Notes: generated by a model not told the origin, from the sequence alone. 64,000 nucleotides of DNA from Gynuella sunshinyii YC6258 (GCF_000940805.1 NZ_CP007142.1:186001-250000); one strand, 5' to 3'. Positions 1-9,900 are shown, counted from the stretch's first letter. Made by a program: numbers and translations.

Positions 1-650
1 TGATGTTGCAGATCTTTCAATAACGACACATAGGATTCGCCCAGCATGTCCATCGATTGCGGAAGGGATACATCATGCTGTCCGTTATTGCGCTGATACC
101 ACTTCAAATAGTCGAATAATTCTGCCACCGGCCGGGCCAGCCTGTGCCAGAACTGGAACCACAGAATCAACCCGATCACAACAACCAGAGCTACAATCAC
201 AGCACTGTAAATCATGCCCTGATAAAACAGGGAACTGGCAATAAAAGGTCTGGCAGCCAACAACACATAATGATCTGCCTGCTGTCCGTTCAACAGAAAA
301 TAATTGGTGTAGATTGTGGCCGGTATCTGATGCTTATCGACCAGGTGGCGAACGGACTGCGGCAGCTCCGATAAATCGACCACACCCGCGAAACTCCCGG
401 AAGCGGATTCAACCCGGTGATCTGCTGAAAAATGCAGCACTCCACGGATGTCCGGACTGGCAAGAATATCCGCATCCGGACGACCTGCCTGTATGGCAAT
501 GTCGGCCCAGTTCAGCTGTTGCTGGCGCTGTTGAACATAAGCCCGCTGGCTCAAGCCAAAGACCAGCACACACAGAACAACAGCAAAACACAACGACACC
601 CAAATTACCGGCATCACCATCTTTTGCATGATTGAAAAACGGGTAGTCAT
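1..650 (-). CDS. Membrane-bound sensor protein, N-terminal part (cut by window edge)
   Basis: The reading frame is open from an ATG at 650 to the left edge, about 216 codons. Residues 12-34 are a first membrane segment, about 35-144 a likely periplasmic domain, and about 145-168 a second membrane segment followed by a polar linker of the HAMP type. Two membrane spans around an outer domain are typical of histidine kinases, diguanylate cyclases and chemoreceptors. The output domain lies outside the window, so the class cannot be decided. No strong ribosome site precedes the ATG; a GGAG lies about 14 bases upstream. Confidence 0.7.
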   Translation of the reverse strand, partial: MTTRFSIMQKMVMPVIWVSLCFAVVLCVLVFGLSQRAYVQQRQQQLNWADIAIQAGRPDADILASPDIRGVLHFSADHRVESASGSFAGVVDLSELPQSVRHLVDKHQIPATIYTNYFLLNGQQADHYVLLAARPFIASSLFYQGMIYSAVIVALVVVIGLILWFQFWHRLARPVAELFDYLKWYQRNNGQHDVSLPQSMDMLGESYVSLLKDLQH

Positions 651-829
651 CGGAATAACTGAGGCTCCACAGTGAAAATGCTTGATAACGTTTACAGTGT
701 AGACAATTTTCCAGATATCACCGGTGGTATTTATAGTCGTTACAAAAAATTATTTTTGATTACCGGAAAACACAGCCACTGAACCGGCATGTATCATTTC
801 TGCCGATCCGTCCAAAACATTAGATAAAC

Positions 830-2275
830 CTAAATCAGCCACCAGGTTGCCAACCCAAGAAAAATAAAGAATCCCATACTATCTGTTACGAACGTTAATA
901 CCACACTCGCTCCCATTGCCGGATCACGTCCGGATTTCGCCAGTGCCAATGGCGTGAATATTCCCGCTGCAGCCGCGATGATCAGGTTCAACAATGTAGC
1001 CACCGCCATCACCACCGAAATTCCAGGATTACCATATAACAGAAACGCCACTCCCCCGAGCAGACACCCCCAGAGTGCGCCGTTGATAACACTGATCAGC
1101 AGCTCTTTCATAACCAGAAAGCGCAGGTTATCGCGATTGATATGATCCATGGCCAGGCCTCGCACAAACAGCGCGATGGTCTGATTGCCCGTATTGCCAC
1201 CAACGCTGGCGACGATCGGCATCAAGGTGGCCAGCGCCACGAGACTGATAATGGTCTGTTCGAACAGCGCAATAAAACGAGTGGCCAGAAATGCAGTGGC
1301 CAGATTAATACACAGCCACAGCCACCGGGCTCTGGCACCGGACATAACCGGACCAAACAAATCGGTACGGGCACTCAAACCTTCTTTCGCCAGTGCAGCA
1401 CCTTCGTGATGCTCACGCAGATAGTCCATCATGGTTTCAACCGTCAACCGGCCAATGACCCGCCGGTTCTCATCCACCACCGGTGCTGAAATCAAGTCAT
1501 ATCGTTCGAAAGCATGAGCAGCATCCTCTGCATCTTCATCAGCACTGAAGGTTACAGGATTAGGTTGCATCACTTTATTCACCCGTTCATCGCCGGGGTG
1601 TCGCAATAAGGCGGTCAACGGCAAAACACCTACAAGGTGACGAGGTTTTTGTACGACAAATAACTTATCCATCTGTTCTGGCACTTCTTCCATGGCCCGA
1701 AAAGCCGCAATCACTTCATCCAAAGACTGATTGGGGCTCACCAAAAAACTGTCCCGGCTCATCAGACTGCCAACACTGTCCTCGGGATAGGACAAAGACG
1801 CCTCAAGCCATTGCTGCTCGGCGGCCTCCAGTTGCGCTTTGGCAGAAGCCAACACATCTGCTGGAAGAAACTCGGCAATTTCGGACAATTCATCCGCATC
1901 CAAATGAATCAATAGTTTCAGCAGCCGGTTCGAATCGGTTTCTTCCACAATACTGGTCAACACCGCTTCCGACATTTCCAACATCGCTTCCGCCGCCACA
2001 TGCTCTTCCAGCATCGACCAGACCAGCCAGCGCTGGTCCAGGGTCAACATATCCAAGAGGTAAGCAGCATCGGCAGCATTGAGAATCTTCAGCTTACGAC
2101 GCAGTTCCACTTCGTGTTGCCGGTGCACCAACGTTTCAAGCAGTTCTGCCCGCGATTGTGCCTGCCGCTGGGCGAGATTTTCGACCAGCTTCTGACGCCG
2201 CAGCAATTCCAGAATCGGCTCCAGCTGATGTTCAAAACGAGAACTGTTATTGAGGGCTTCACCGTTTACTGCCAT
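830..2275 (-). CDS. mgtE: Magnesium transporter MgtE
   Basis: A 481-residue inner-membrane Mg2+ channel of the MgtE family. The soluble N domain, rich in Leu/Glu helical repeats, covers about residues 20-165. A tandem CBS pair follows (about 170-290, containing DSVGSLMSRDSFLV and VNKVMQPNPVTF). The membrane part is about 310-481 and contains the family-typical SVGGNTGNQ segment. In known members the N and CBS domains bind Mg2+ and close the pore when internal Mg2+ is high. Length and domain order are normal for the family. The ATG at 2275 is the natural start. It is probably monocistronic. Confidence 0.95.
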   Translation of the reverse strand: MAVNGEALNNSSRFEHQLEPILELLRRQKLVENLAQRQAQSRAELLETLVHRQHEVELRRKLKILNAADAAYLLDMLTLDQRWLVWSMLEEHVAAEAMLEMSEAVLTSIVEETDSNRLLKLLIHLDADELSEIAEFLPADVLASAKAQLEAAEQQWLEASLSYPEDSVGSLMSRDSFLVSPNQSLDEVIAAFRAMEEVPEQMDKLFVVQKPRHLVGVLPLTALLRHPGDERVNKVMQPNPVTFSADEDAEDAAHAFERYDLISAPVVDENRRVIGRLTVETMMDYLREHHEGAALAKEGLSARTDLFGPVMSGARARWLWLCINLATAFLATRFIALFEQTIISLVALATLMPIVASVGGNTGNQTIALFVRGLAMDHINRDNLRFLVMKELLISVINGALWGCLLGGVAFLLYGNPGISVVMAVATLLNLIIAAAAGIFTPLALAKSGRDPAMGASVVLTFVTDSMGFFIFLGLATWWLI

Positions 2276-2611
2276 TGTTCAACTCTTCAGTCATTCCGGT
2301 CGGAATATAGAAAATCCAACGCATATACCCATACCGGGAAATTCATCTTATGCAACAACGCTGTCATTGTGATTCAAACACTAGCGGTTACTATCACTAT
2401 AAAATACACCATTTATGAGACATTCCTGTGATGCTGAAACCGGCCATAGATGACTCCTGCATCTACTCTGATGTCGATAGGCACATATCGATCACCTTAG
2501 CAGCATAGTAAGCCGATGGTTCTGGCAAATCCGCCCTGGTAACGTGGGTTTTGTTGATATCGGGTATTGATGATGAAGGATGTATGGCGAGCGTTCCAGA
2601 ATTAACGATAC
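2276..2611. other. Intergenic region upstream of mgtE
   Basis: This 336-bp gap lies between the mgtE start and the stop of the DsbA-family gene. No convincing gene, RNA or clear hairpin terminator was seen. It presumably carries the mgtE promoter. Confidence 0.4.
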
Positions 2612-3259
2612 TCAGTGTTCCTTCATGGCAGAATGCATCAACTTCAACATGTCTTCATACTGCTCCACACTGCGGGTACCCAACACACCTTCGCCCTCGA
2701 CAATCACTGCCGGCACCGAATGAATCCCCATCTTCTGCCACTTCTGTTCTTCGTTCCGAACTGCCTCGGCAAACTCCTGTGATCGTAAAACCTCGTCTGC
2801 CCGGGAAACATCCAATCCCACCTGCTGCACCAGTTCCAACAACACAGCATGCGACGATGGGTTACGATTTTCACCATGATAAGCCTGCATGAGCGCCAGC
2901 TTTAATTTCAACTGACTATCGTCCCCACCTTCAAGGCCAGCCCAGTGCAACAATTGATGGGCCGAAAAAGTGTTCCAGATATGAGTACGATGACCAAATC
3001 TGAATCCAACCTGGGCACCCCGCTCACACAACATTGCATTGGCGGTGTCCAACTGATGAACCGATATGCCAACATGCTGTACCAGATACTGATCGAGCGC
3101 CTGACCTTCCGGTGGCATGGTCGGATTCAGTTCAAATGGATGGAAGCGCAGATCCACATCGATTTCGCCTTTTACGCGCTCCAAGGCACGCACAAAAGCA
3201 CTGACACCAATCGCACACCAGGGACATGAAATATCTGAAATAAAATCGACTCTTATCAT
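2612..3259 (-). CDS. DsbA-family (FrnE-like) thiol oxidoreductase
   Basis: A 215-residue cytoplasmic thioredoxin-fold protein without signal peptide. The active-site motif CPWC is at residues 11-14 (DISCPWCAIG). The cis-proline motif HSVPAVIVEGEGVLG near residue 180 and the C-terminal tail RSVEQYEDML are typical of the FrnE/2-hydroxychromene-2-carboxylate isomerase branch of DsbA-like proteins. FrnE proteins act as disulfide isomerases or oxidoreductases under redox stress; the substrate here is unknown. It stands alone, in the same direction as mgtE. Confidence 0.85.
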   Translation of the reverse strand: MIRVDFISDISCPWCAIGVSAFVRALERVKGEIDVDLRFHPFELNPTMPPEGQALDQYLVQHVGISVHQLDTANAMLCERGAQVGFRFGHRTHIWNTFSAHQLLHWAGLEGGDDSQLKLKLALMQAYHGENRNPSSHAVLLELVQQVGLDVSRADEVLRSQEFAEAVRNEEQKWQKMGIHSVPAVIVEGEGVLGTRSVEQYEDMLKLMHSAMKEH

Positions 3260-3683
3260 AAAACCTCACCTGCTACACAACCTGATTCCGAACCGATATT
3301 TCCCCCGGATTCAGACATTCGTGGCATCGAACTCGCGTGCCATGATAAACACTACGGATGAACAGGCCATAAATAGTCAGTATTTTAAATATACTTAAAC
3401 AATGTGCTGACAAAACAGCCATATTCAATCGTATGTCAAACGAATCACAGTGAATCATCGATGAAGGCCCCTGGACCTATTAAGACCGGAATTCAGCGGG
3501 CTTGTTTTGAGTTCTGATCAACCACCCTTCAGCATGTGGCCTTATTGATCAAATGATATTTACCCCGCAACATCGGGCCGGACCGTCGGCTTTTAACAAC
3601 CGAGGCTTTTCCCCTTAAACTGTCTTCATTAATAAGTTAACGAAAAATGGAAAAACCATGATGATCGGCTGATTCGACAGACA
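3260..3683. other. Intergenic region between the DsbA-family gene and comM
   Basis: This 424-bp stretch was read on both strands. No gene was recognised and only short unsupported reading frames occur. Confidence 0.4.
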
Positions 3684-4357
3684 CTAACGAGCAATATTAT
3701 TGCCAATTCTGTCCAGTTGCCGGTAACCCAGCGCTTCTGTGAGATGGGGCCGTTGAATCTCCTTTGTCTGGTCCAGATCCGCCAGTGTTCTTGCCACTTT
3801 TAAAATCCGGTGATAACTGCGCGCAGACAACCCGAGTCGATCGACGGCCGTCTGCAACAACTGACTGTCGGCGTTCTGTAAACGGCAAAAATGGTCAATT
3901 TCACGGGTCGACAACAGGTGATTGCCTTTGCCTTGACGATCAAGCTGAATCTGCCAGGCCTGCTCAACCCGTTGTCTGACCTGAGCGCTGGATTCAGAGG
4001 CTTGTCCGGCAGCCAGCACCTGAGTCGGCACCGGCGGGACTTCCACATGCATGTCGATACGATCCAGAAATGGCCCGGAAACACGGCTCATATACTGACG
4101 AATCTGTTCGGCGCTATACGATTGGCTGCGTGGATCACTGGCGGCATAGCCGCCTGGCGTTGGGTTCATGGCCGCGACCAATTGAAAGCTGGCAGGAAAG
4201 GTAATTTGTCGTGCTGCTCTGGAAATCACAATCTTTCCGCTTTCCAAAGGCTCTCTCAGTACATCGAGTACTGCACGGGAATACTCCGGTAATTCGTCCA
4301 GAAATAACACACCGTTATGGGCTAATGTGATTTCACCGGGACGGGGAGAACTGCCTC
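3684..4357 (-). pseudogene. comM: comM (yifB), C-terminal part, split by the island
   Basis: Encodes the C-terminal part of the Mg-chelatase-like AAA+ protein ComM/YifB. It begins SSPRPGEITLAHNGVLF and contains the Walker B region FLDELPEYSRAVLDVLREPL, the segment AMNPTPGG and the C-terminal helical domain. The other half is at 47163-48011. Removing 4358-47162 plus one GAGGC copy restores ...VALVGGG-SSPRPGE... in frame. ComM is a hexameric helicase that helps branch migration during natural transformation. Here the nucleotide-binding motifs are separated onto two fragments, so the protein should be inactive. The open frame runs a few codons further, to 4394, into transposon sequence. Confidence 0.95.
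4353..4357. repeat. 5-bp target-site duplication, left copy
   Basis: GCCTC on the + strand (GAGGC in comM orientation) lies directly outside the TGT terminus at 4358. The same five bases follow the ACA terminus at 47162. A 5-bp duplication is standard for Tn7-like transposition. Confidence 0.95.
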
Positions 4358-4491
4358 TGTAAAGTATAACAATAAATGCGACAATGCTTACCAAGTTTCA
4401 ATGATTTACAAGCGTTTATAAGCTAATTGTTGCGATATCTTTACAGTAATAACTGCGATGGACCCCGAAATGTCTACAAATAGCTGCGATC
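4358..4491 (+). repeat. Left transposon end with TnsB-type binding sites
   Basis: Four related sites share a TGCGA core at 4377-4381, 4431-4435, 4454-4458 and 4485-4489, each preceded by an AT-rich AATAA-like stretch. The outermost, AACAATAAATGCGACAAT, matches the right-end site almost exactly. Sites 3 and 4 overlap the first possible tnsA start codons, so transposase binding at the end may repress the operon. That regulatory reading is inference. Confidence 0.75.
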
Positions 4492-5165
4492 AGTTTTTTC
4501 CACGCCAAATGCGCAAGATTGGGCCTACCCGGAGAAGTGTTTCCGGACACCTCGCATTCAGAGGACAGTCATCAATTCCTTTTGAATCAACCTTGGAAAG
4601 GGACTTTCTATTACGGTGCGAGTTCTCCCTATCCGTTCTGGATATCATTGCACAACCGGCAGAAATACCTTTCAAGGGCAAAAATGGCCAGACTTACACT
4701 TACACACCAGATTATCTGGTCTATTATCGCTTGGGCCTCCGCTCTCATGTGGACTACCCCAAGCCAGTTCTGGTTGAAGTAAAGCCTGAAACAGAATGGC
4801 GGGAAAATTGGAGACACTGGCTACCCAAATGGAAAGCCGCCTGGCGATTTGCCCAGCACCAAGGCTGGGAATTTCACATACGCGATGAGAACCGCATCCG
4901 GGACACTTCTCTGGATAATATCCGCTTTCTGGACCGTTATAAACGCATGCATTTTCCGGAAACAGAAAGCCAGAAGGTCATTGAGTCTGTCCAGGAAATG
5001 GGGGCTGCCACACCAGATTACCTCCTCGCTCGTCATTTCATGGGAATTTACCGTAACGAAGGTCTTGCTCATGTCTGGCACTTGCTTGCAACCAGGCAGC
5101 TTGACTGTGATATCGGGCAACCGCTCAATGAGATGACGGAACTATGGGTATCTGCTGATGAGTGA
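4458..5165 (+). CDS. tnsA: TnsA endonuclease of the Tn7-like element
   Basis: TnsA cuts the 5' strand at the transposon ends and works with TnsB. From the ATG at 4458 it has 235 residues. The restriction-endonuclease-like core shows FESTLERDF (43-50, acidic residue), D85 in TYTPDYLV and E107-V-K109 in LVEVKP, the same arrangement as the acidic residues and K of Tn7 TnsA. It overlaps tnsB by 8 bases. The start is uncertain: the ATG at 4458 lies inside a TnsB-type repeat. ATGs at 4470 and 4512 are in frame, and the latter begins MRKIGPTRRSVSG, which fits the family start well. Confidence 0.9.
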   Translation: MDPEMSTNSCDQFFPRQMRKIGPTRRSVSGHLAFRGQSSIPFESTLERDFLLRCEFSLSVLDIIAQPAEIPFKGKNGQTYTYTPDYLVYYRLGLRSHVDYPKPVLVEVKPETEWRENWRHWLPKWKAAWRFAQHQGWEFHIRDENRIRDTSLDNIRFLDRYKRMHFPETESQKVIESVQEMGAATPDYLLARHFMGIYRNEGLAHVWHLLATRQLDCDIGQPLNEMTELWVSADE

Positions 5166-7083
5166 TGAATATGATTTAATCTTTGGAAATGACGCTTTTG
5201 CACCCAAACGAGAGAGGGTAAATATCGACACTGGTGCCATTGTCCAACATGGCGCTTCAACTTACCGAATTGTTCAGATACTCGATTTCAACTCGGTCAT
5301 CGGTATGGACTTGGAAACAGGGCGTAGCGTCCCATTAAGGACTGGAGAGTTACGCTCTATTGAAGATAATGCGCTTCCATCCATTGATCTAGCCGATATT
5401 GCTGATGAAGATTGGCAAATTGCTCAAAAGCGGTTTTCCGCTATCAGTTCATTGGTCGGTAAAGCCGCTGTTGGTAGAGAAGCCGCTGAACAACGAGCCA
5501 AAGAGCTGAACATCAATGTCGCCACCCTGTATCGCTGGCTCCGAAAATATAACGCCTACGGCACAGTGACGGCCCTTATTCCTCAAAAAAGAGGTTGGAA
5601 ACAGGGTAACAATAAAATTTCAAAGGCAGCGGAAGACATTATTGATCAGGTCATCAGGGACTACTATCTGACCAAACAGCGCCCTACACCCAGAAAAGTG
5701 GTCATTGAGGTGTTACGCTTGTGTCATGACAGAGGTGTTAAACCGCCCTCACATATGACCATCAGAGCGCGTATTGCCGCAGTTCCAGAACGGGAACAAC
5801 TTCGTGCAAGAGGATATCTGGAAAGAGCAATCAATCGTTTTACGCCAACACCTGGCAACTTCCCCAATGCGGATTATCCGCTGTCCGTCATCCAGATTGA
5901 TCACACACCCGCTGACATTATTTTGGTTGATGATGTTCACAGACTACCGATAGGACGGCCCTGGATTACTCTAGCCATTGATGTGCATAGTCGAATGGTC
6001 ACGGGTTATTACCTGTCATTCGATCCACCATCTGAGACATCGGTGGCCATGTGTGTTGCATGCTCCTTGCTCCCAAAAGAAGAATGGTTGCTGCAAAACA
6101 ATGTCGATGCTCAATGGCCTGTCTGGGGTATTCCAAGAACCATCCACGTCGATAATGGTGCTGATTTTCGCTCCAATAACTTTCAGCAATCCTGTTTGGC
6201 CTATGGTATCAACCTTGAGTTCAGGCCGGTGAAACAACCACGCTATGGTGGCCATATTGAGAGATTGCTGGGAACCCTACTCAAAGAGATCCATACCCTT
6301 CCGGGCACTACCTTTTCATCAGTGAAACATCGTGATGGATATGACTCAGAAAAACATGCGGTAATGACAAAATCTGAATTCGAGATATGGCTGGTGACAC
6401 TAATATGTAAGGTTTATCACCAGCGTTTGCACTCCAGTCTTGGGTTAACGCCTTTACGCCAATGGGAAATCGGCATTTTCGGTGGCGGAAGTATTCAAGG
6501 GGTTGGTCTTCCCCCCAAACCCTCAGATCGCTTAACCGTTCTGTTAGACTTCTTGCCGTCGTTCCAGCGAACGGTACAGACATTTGGCGTGATGATCGAC
6601 GGGCTTAAGTATTACGCTGAAGCCCTGCGGCCTTGGGTTAATTCTGTAGATCCAGAAACCCGGGATAAACGCAAACTGATATTTCGACGAGATCCTCGCG
6701 ACATCAGTTGCCTTTGGTTCTTTGACCCGGAAATCAAGCAATATTTCAAAATCCCTTTTGCTGATCAGTCCTTACCCTCGATGAGTATTTGGGAGTTCAA
6801 ACAAGCAAAAGAAAAACTCAAGAAAGAAGGAGCCAAAAGCGTTAACGAACACCAGGTTTTTCAGGCCATCACAGAACTGCGAACACAAGTGGATGAAGCC
6901 AAGGAAAAAAGCAAAAAAGCCAGACGGCAAGCGCAACGGCGTAAAGAACATGAGACAAAATCCTCGCCAGTACTGCCGGTAGGAAAATCAAATGATAAAC
7001 CGCTAAATGTCCCTGCTACTCAATCAGATCTAACCTCAGATTTGATTGACGGTGATATCGATACCTTCGGAGATATTGCATGA
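5158..7083 (+). CDS. tnsB: TnsB transposase (DDE integrase)
   Basis: TnsB binds the transposon ends and joins 3' ends to the target. This 641-residue protein has an N-terminal helix-turn-helix part (about 90-220, including NVATLYRWLRKY). The rve-type catalytic core shows D247 in IQIDHTPAD, D332 in HVDNGADF and E368 in GGHIERLLG, a DD(35)E spacing. A Mu-type beta-barrel region follows, with a charged C-terminal tail (about 565-641) that in Tn7 contacts TnsC. All catalytic residues are present. It overlaps tnsC by 4 bases (ATGA), so translation is probably coupled. Confidence 0.95.
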   Translation: MSDEYDLIFGNDAFAPKRERVNIDTGAIVQHGASTYRIVQILDFNSVIGMDLETGRSVPLRTGELRSIEDNALPSIDLADIADEDWQIAQKRFSAISSLVGKAAVGREAAEQRAKELNINVATLYRWLRKYNAYGTVTALIPQKRGWKQGNNKISKAAEDIIDQVIRDYYLTKQRPTPRKVVIEVLRLCHDRGVKPPSHMTIRARIAAVPEREQLRARGYLERAINRFTPTPGNFPNADYPLSVIQIDHTPADIILVDDVHRLPIGRPWITLAIDVHSRMVTGYYLSFDPPSETSVAMCVACSLLPKEEWLLQNNVDAQWPVWGIPRTIHVDNGADFRSNNFQQSCLAYGINLEFRPVKQPRYGGHIERLLGTLLKEIHTLPGTTFSSVKHRDGYDSEKHAVMTKSEFEIWLVTLICKVYHQRLHSSLGLTPLRQWEIGIFGGGSIQGVGLPPKPSDRLTVLLDFLPSFQRTVQTFGVMIDGLKYYAEALRPWVNSVDPETRDKRKLIFRRDPRDISCLWFFDPEIKQYFKIPFADQSLPSMSIWEFKQAKEKLKKEGAKSVNEHQVFQAITELRTQVDEAKEKSKKARRQAQRRKEHETKSSPVLPVGKSNDKPLNVPATQSDLTSDLIDGDIDTFGDIA

Positions 7084-7970
7084 GTGCTTATCAACATATT
7101 CACCCAGATTTCCAGCACCTATTTGCGCTAACAGACAAGGAACGCATCGCCTTTCTGGATGAACCTCGATGGATAGGATACCAAGTTGCTCAGCAAATCA
7201 TGGATTCACTCTATGGACTCATGGACAAACCCAAGCGACCACGGATGCCCAATTTGCTAATCGTCGGAGATCCAAACAATGGCAAAACTACCATCATAAG
7301 ACGATTCTATGATCTGTGTGGTCAAGGATACGTGAATGAAGAGGCAAACCCTGTAAAACCGGTGATCCTTGCGGAAGCACCACCCAGTGCTGATGAAAAA
7401 GGGTTATACATCTCTCTGCTTGAACGATTTTTCACCCCTTACAGAGCCAGTGACCCAGTCGCCAAGTTACGATACCAGGTGATTCATCTTTTCCGATCCT
7501 GCCATGTCCGCATGTTAGTGATCGATGAGTTTCACTCTCTATTAACAGGGTCTGCGGTTAAACAGCGTGAAGTCATGAACGCTATTAAGCTCCTGTGTAA
7601 TGAACTGTGTATCCCCATTGTGGGAGTCGGTACCCGCGAGGCTGTACGTGTGTTACACAGCGATCCTCAGCATGCCAGTCGATTCGATGTCATCAGTCTT
7701 CCGTTATGGTATCTTAATCAGGATTTTCAGCGACTCCTGGCGTCTTTTGAGAAAGTACTACCGCTCAAAAAACCCTCCGCTCTCCATCAGCCAGAATTTG
7801 CATCGACCTTTCATACCATATCTGGTGGCAACCTGGGTAACCTTCATAGATTACTCATTGAATGCGCCAAGGAAGCGATCATTTCTGAGCAGGAGCAGAT
7901 CACGTTAAAGCTGATCAAAAGTAAATCCTGGTTACGTCCAACCAAAGGCATTCGTGAGATCAGCGTGTGA
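7080..7970 (+). CDS. tnsC: TnsC-type AAA+ ATPase (TniB-like)
   Basis: The regulator ATPase that links target recognition to the TnsAB transposase. It has 296 residues, with Walker A GDPNNGKT at 63-70, Walker B MLVIDEF near residue 147, and a sensor region VGVGTREAV near 182. It is shorter than Tn7 TnsC (over 500 residues) and closer in size to TniB of Tn402/Tn6022-type elements. It lies between tnsB and tnsD with overlaps on both sides. Confidence 0.93.
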   Translation: MSAYQHIHPDFQHLFALTDKERIAFLDEPRWIGYQVAQQIMDSLYGLMDKPKRPRMPNLLIVGDPNNGKTTIIRRFYDLCGQGYVNEEANPVKPVILAEAPPSADEKGLYISLLERFFTPYRASDPVAKLRYQVIHLFRSCHVRMLVIDEFHSLLTGSAVKQREVMNAIKLLCNELCIPIVGVGTREAVRVLHSDPQHASRFDVISLPLWYLNQDFQRLLASFEKVLPLKKPSALHQPEFASTFHTISGGNLGNLHRLLIECAKEAIISEQEQITLKLIKSKSWLRPTKGIREISV

Positions 7971-9043
7971 CAGAACGCTGGGCGATTCCTATTTCGTTTT
8001 TACCTCAGGAATCGACGTACTCTTGGCTTATTCGTACAGCACTGGCACATGGCTGCGATCCGTTAGCCTTAACAGGCTTTCTGTGGCCAGACTGGCGAGC
8101 GTGGACCACGGACTTGGATAGAGAAATATCAGAGGACAGACTGTCAGCGCTTACTCGATATTCAGGCATTCCTATAAAGCGATTCCAGCAGTCCTTTCTC
8201 ATTTCTGATGTATCGTTAATCACCGGGATGCCACCACCTAAACATGGTACCTGGCCATGGATACTGGCTTTGGGAACACGCAACCGAACATACCGGGGTG
8301 GACTTCAAATTTGCCCAAAATGTCTGAGCGACGACGAATACCCATATTTTAGGCGGCATTGGCGATTTGCGTGGCATACAGCCTGTTACAGGCACTCCAT
8401 TCGACTCATTGATCGTTGTCCATCATGTGACTCACCGATTGAACCTCATCGGCTGGAGGCACATAACGGACATCTGGTAAGTTGCGTGAGGTGTCAATTC
8501 GATTATCGGAATATCGAGTGCCAGCCGCACAACAAACATGCCCTGGATTTTCAAAACTTAGCTGATCAAGTACTCAAACACAGGCAGGCCATATATTGGA
8601 ACCAGTTAGTTCTCGGACATGATTGGTTTGCTCTATGTCGTTTTATCATTGCACTGACTCGTCGAGTGCTGCGAAGACCATTATCCAAACTCACAGCCGT
8701 ACTCAAAGATTTTGGCATCGATGTCTACGAGCCGAATGTTTCTCTATTCAGTCACCAACTGGAAATGTTGTCGGTGACCAATCGGGAACGACTTATGGCT
8801 GCGACATTCAAATTTCTGAATATCAATCCTGATCAACTGCTACAGTCTCTTGATGCTGCAGGTGTAAGCCAGAATTCATTAACTGAATGGAAGGTTTCAA
8901 TCCCTCCAACACTTCACTTTTTAACACAGTTAGATATTTGTCATCGATCTCGCCGATCTATTGAAATTCATACAAAAGTGCCGCGCTCAAAGCGAGCTGT
9001 CCTTATAGCTTGGCATCGAGTGAGACGTAATACTCGGAGTTAA
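7967..9043 (+). CDS. tnsD: TniQ/TnsD target-selection protein
   Basis: A 358-residue TniQ-family protein starting at a GTG that overlaps the tnsC stop. The N-terminal family signature is IPISFLPQESTYSWLIR. Zinc-binding cysteines lie at ICPKC, RCPSC and SCVRC (about residues 110-180), followed by a variable C-terminal part. In Tn7 the TnsD protein reads the attachment site. By analogy this protein most likely recognises comM, since the island sits precisely there. It is shorter than Tn7 TnsD (about 500 residues). Confidence 0.9.
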   Translation: MTERWAIPISFLPQESTYSWLIRTALAHGCDPLALTGFLWPDWRAWTTDLDREISEDRLSALTRYSGIPIKRFQQSFLISDVSLITGMPPPKHGTWPWILALGTRNRTYRGGLQICPKCLSDDEYPYFRRHWRFAWHTACYRHSIRLIDRCPSCDSPIEPHRLEAHNGHLVSCVRCQFDYRNIECQPHNKHALDFQNLADQVLKHRQAIYWNQLVLGHDWFALCRFIIALTRRVLRRPLSKLTAVLKDFGIDVYEPNVSLFSHQLEMLSVTNRERLMAATFKFLNINPDQLLQSLDAAGVSQNSLTEWKVSIPPTLHFLTQLDICHRSRRSIEIHTKVPRSKRAVLIAWHRVRRNTRS

Positions 9044-9324
9044 TACAATGAGGAGGACTCAGTGACTGCGTGAAAATGGTCAAATAGGCTAACTTATTGA
9101 TTTTCTAGAGATTTCAGCATGATACTTCGATTAAGATCAATTGAGATCTCGGATGGTATCGCTCAGACCGTTTTCCGCATCTGCCAATAAACCGGGCACC
9201 TCGCGCCGGACAACCGCCGTACCAGCGAGCTTGGCCGTATGTATATACGGATTGTTCAGATGCTGCTCTCTTAGTTTTTGTTTGTGAGCTACGAAAGTCT
9301 CAGTTCTCATTTAGCAAATAATGA
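9044..9324. other. Non-coding junction between tns genes and cargo
   Basis: About 280 bp with no supported gene. It marks the change from the transposition module (+ strand) to the leftward cargo genes. It may hold gene debris that is too decayed to identify. Confidence 0.35.
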
Positions 9325-9782
9325 TTAGCCATATGCTTCATCTTCACCCACCAGAGAATCAATAAATTCATCCAGTGTATTGCAGAGCAATCTGGTATTT
9401 TTTTGACATTATCTTCCATACTTAGATCATCATTCCATGAATCTGTCGCCAAAAAAAAACCTTACCTGTCATATCAATACAGATATAGTTATTGCCCCAA
9501 TCCAATGCAAATGGAAGTAAGTGAGTTGGAATAATCCCTTTAGATACTCCATTTTGATATGTATCTTCAAGAGAACTTTCATTGGGAGACGCGTCCTTCA
9601 TTTTCAAAAAACCTGAAACGTAGATTGGTTCAAAATCATTATCGCCAATCCAATGATCCGGTTCAGGAGTCCCACCATTGGTCTGCAAATAAAATACTTT
9701 CAATGTATCAGGTAGTTGAAAACCAAGCCGCTTTTCTATTTCAGCAAGATCAGATTTAGAGAGTTGTGATCCGATACATGTG
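9325..9782 (-). pseudogene. SUKH (SMI1/KNR4) immunity gene, frameshifted and 5'-truncated
   Basis: The first reading frame gives SQLSKSDLAEIEKRLGFQLP and then ALDWGNNYICIDMTGKVFF, clear SMI1/KNR4 (SUKH) signatures of polymorphic-toxin immunity proteins. It then stops. The family continuation, ATDSWNDDLSMEDN, lies in a second frame, and LLCNTLDEFIDSLVGEDEAY in a third, ending at 9325. The shifts fall at a run of nine A (+ strand, about 9451-9459) and a run of seven T/A, so indels in homopolymers broke the gene, unless they are sequencing errors. No start codon is seen upstream, where unrelated sequence takes over. Confidence 0.75.
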
Positions 9783-9851
9783 ACGGCGGGCCGTGGGGTT
9801 GGTTGTCCGATGGCGCGGACTGGGCGACTGGCACAACAAAGCGCTAAAGAA

Positions 9852-9873
9852 AAAGCCCCGGTTAGGGGGCTTT
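9852..9873 (-). terminator. Rho-independent terminator after the displaced Rhs immunity gene
   Basis: On the minus strand, AAAGCCCC-ctaac-GGGGCTTTTT forms an 8-bp stem followed by a T-rich tract. It lies about 30 bases beyond the stop of the immunity gene at 9901 and ends that leftward transcript. Confidence 0.8.
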
Positions 9874-9900
9874 AGGAGAAGCTTATGGATGAAGTTTCAA

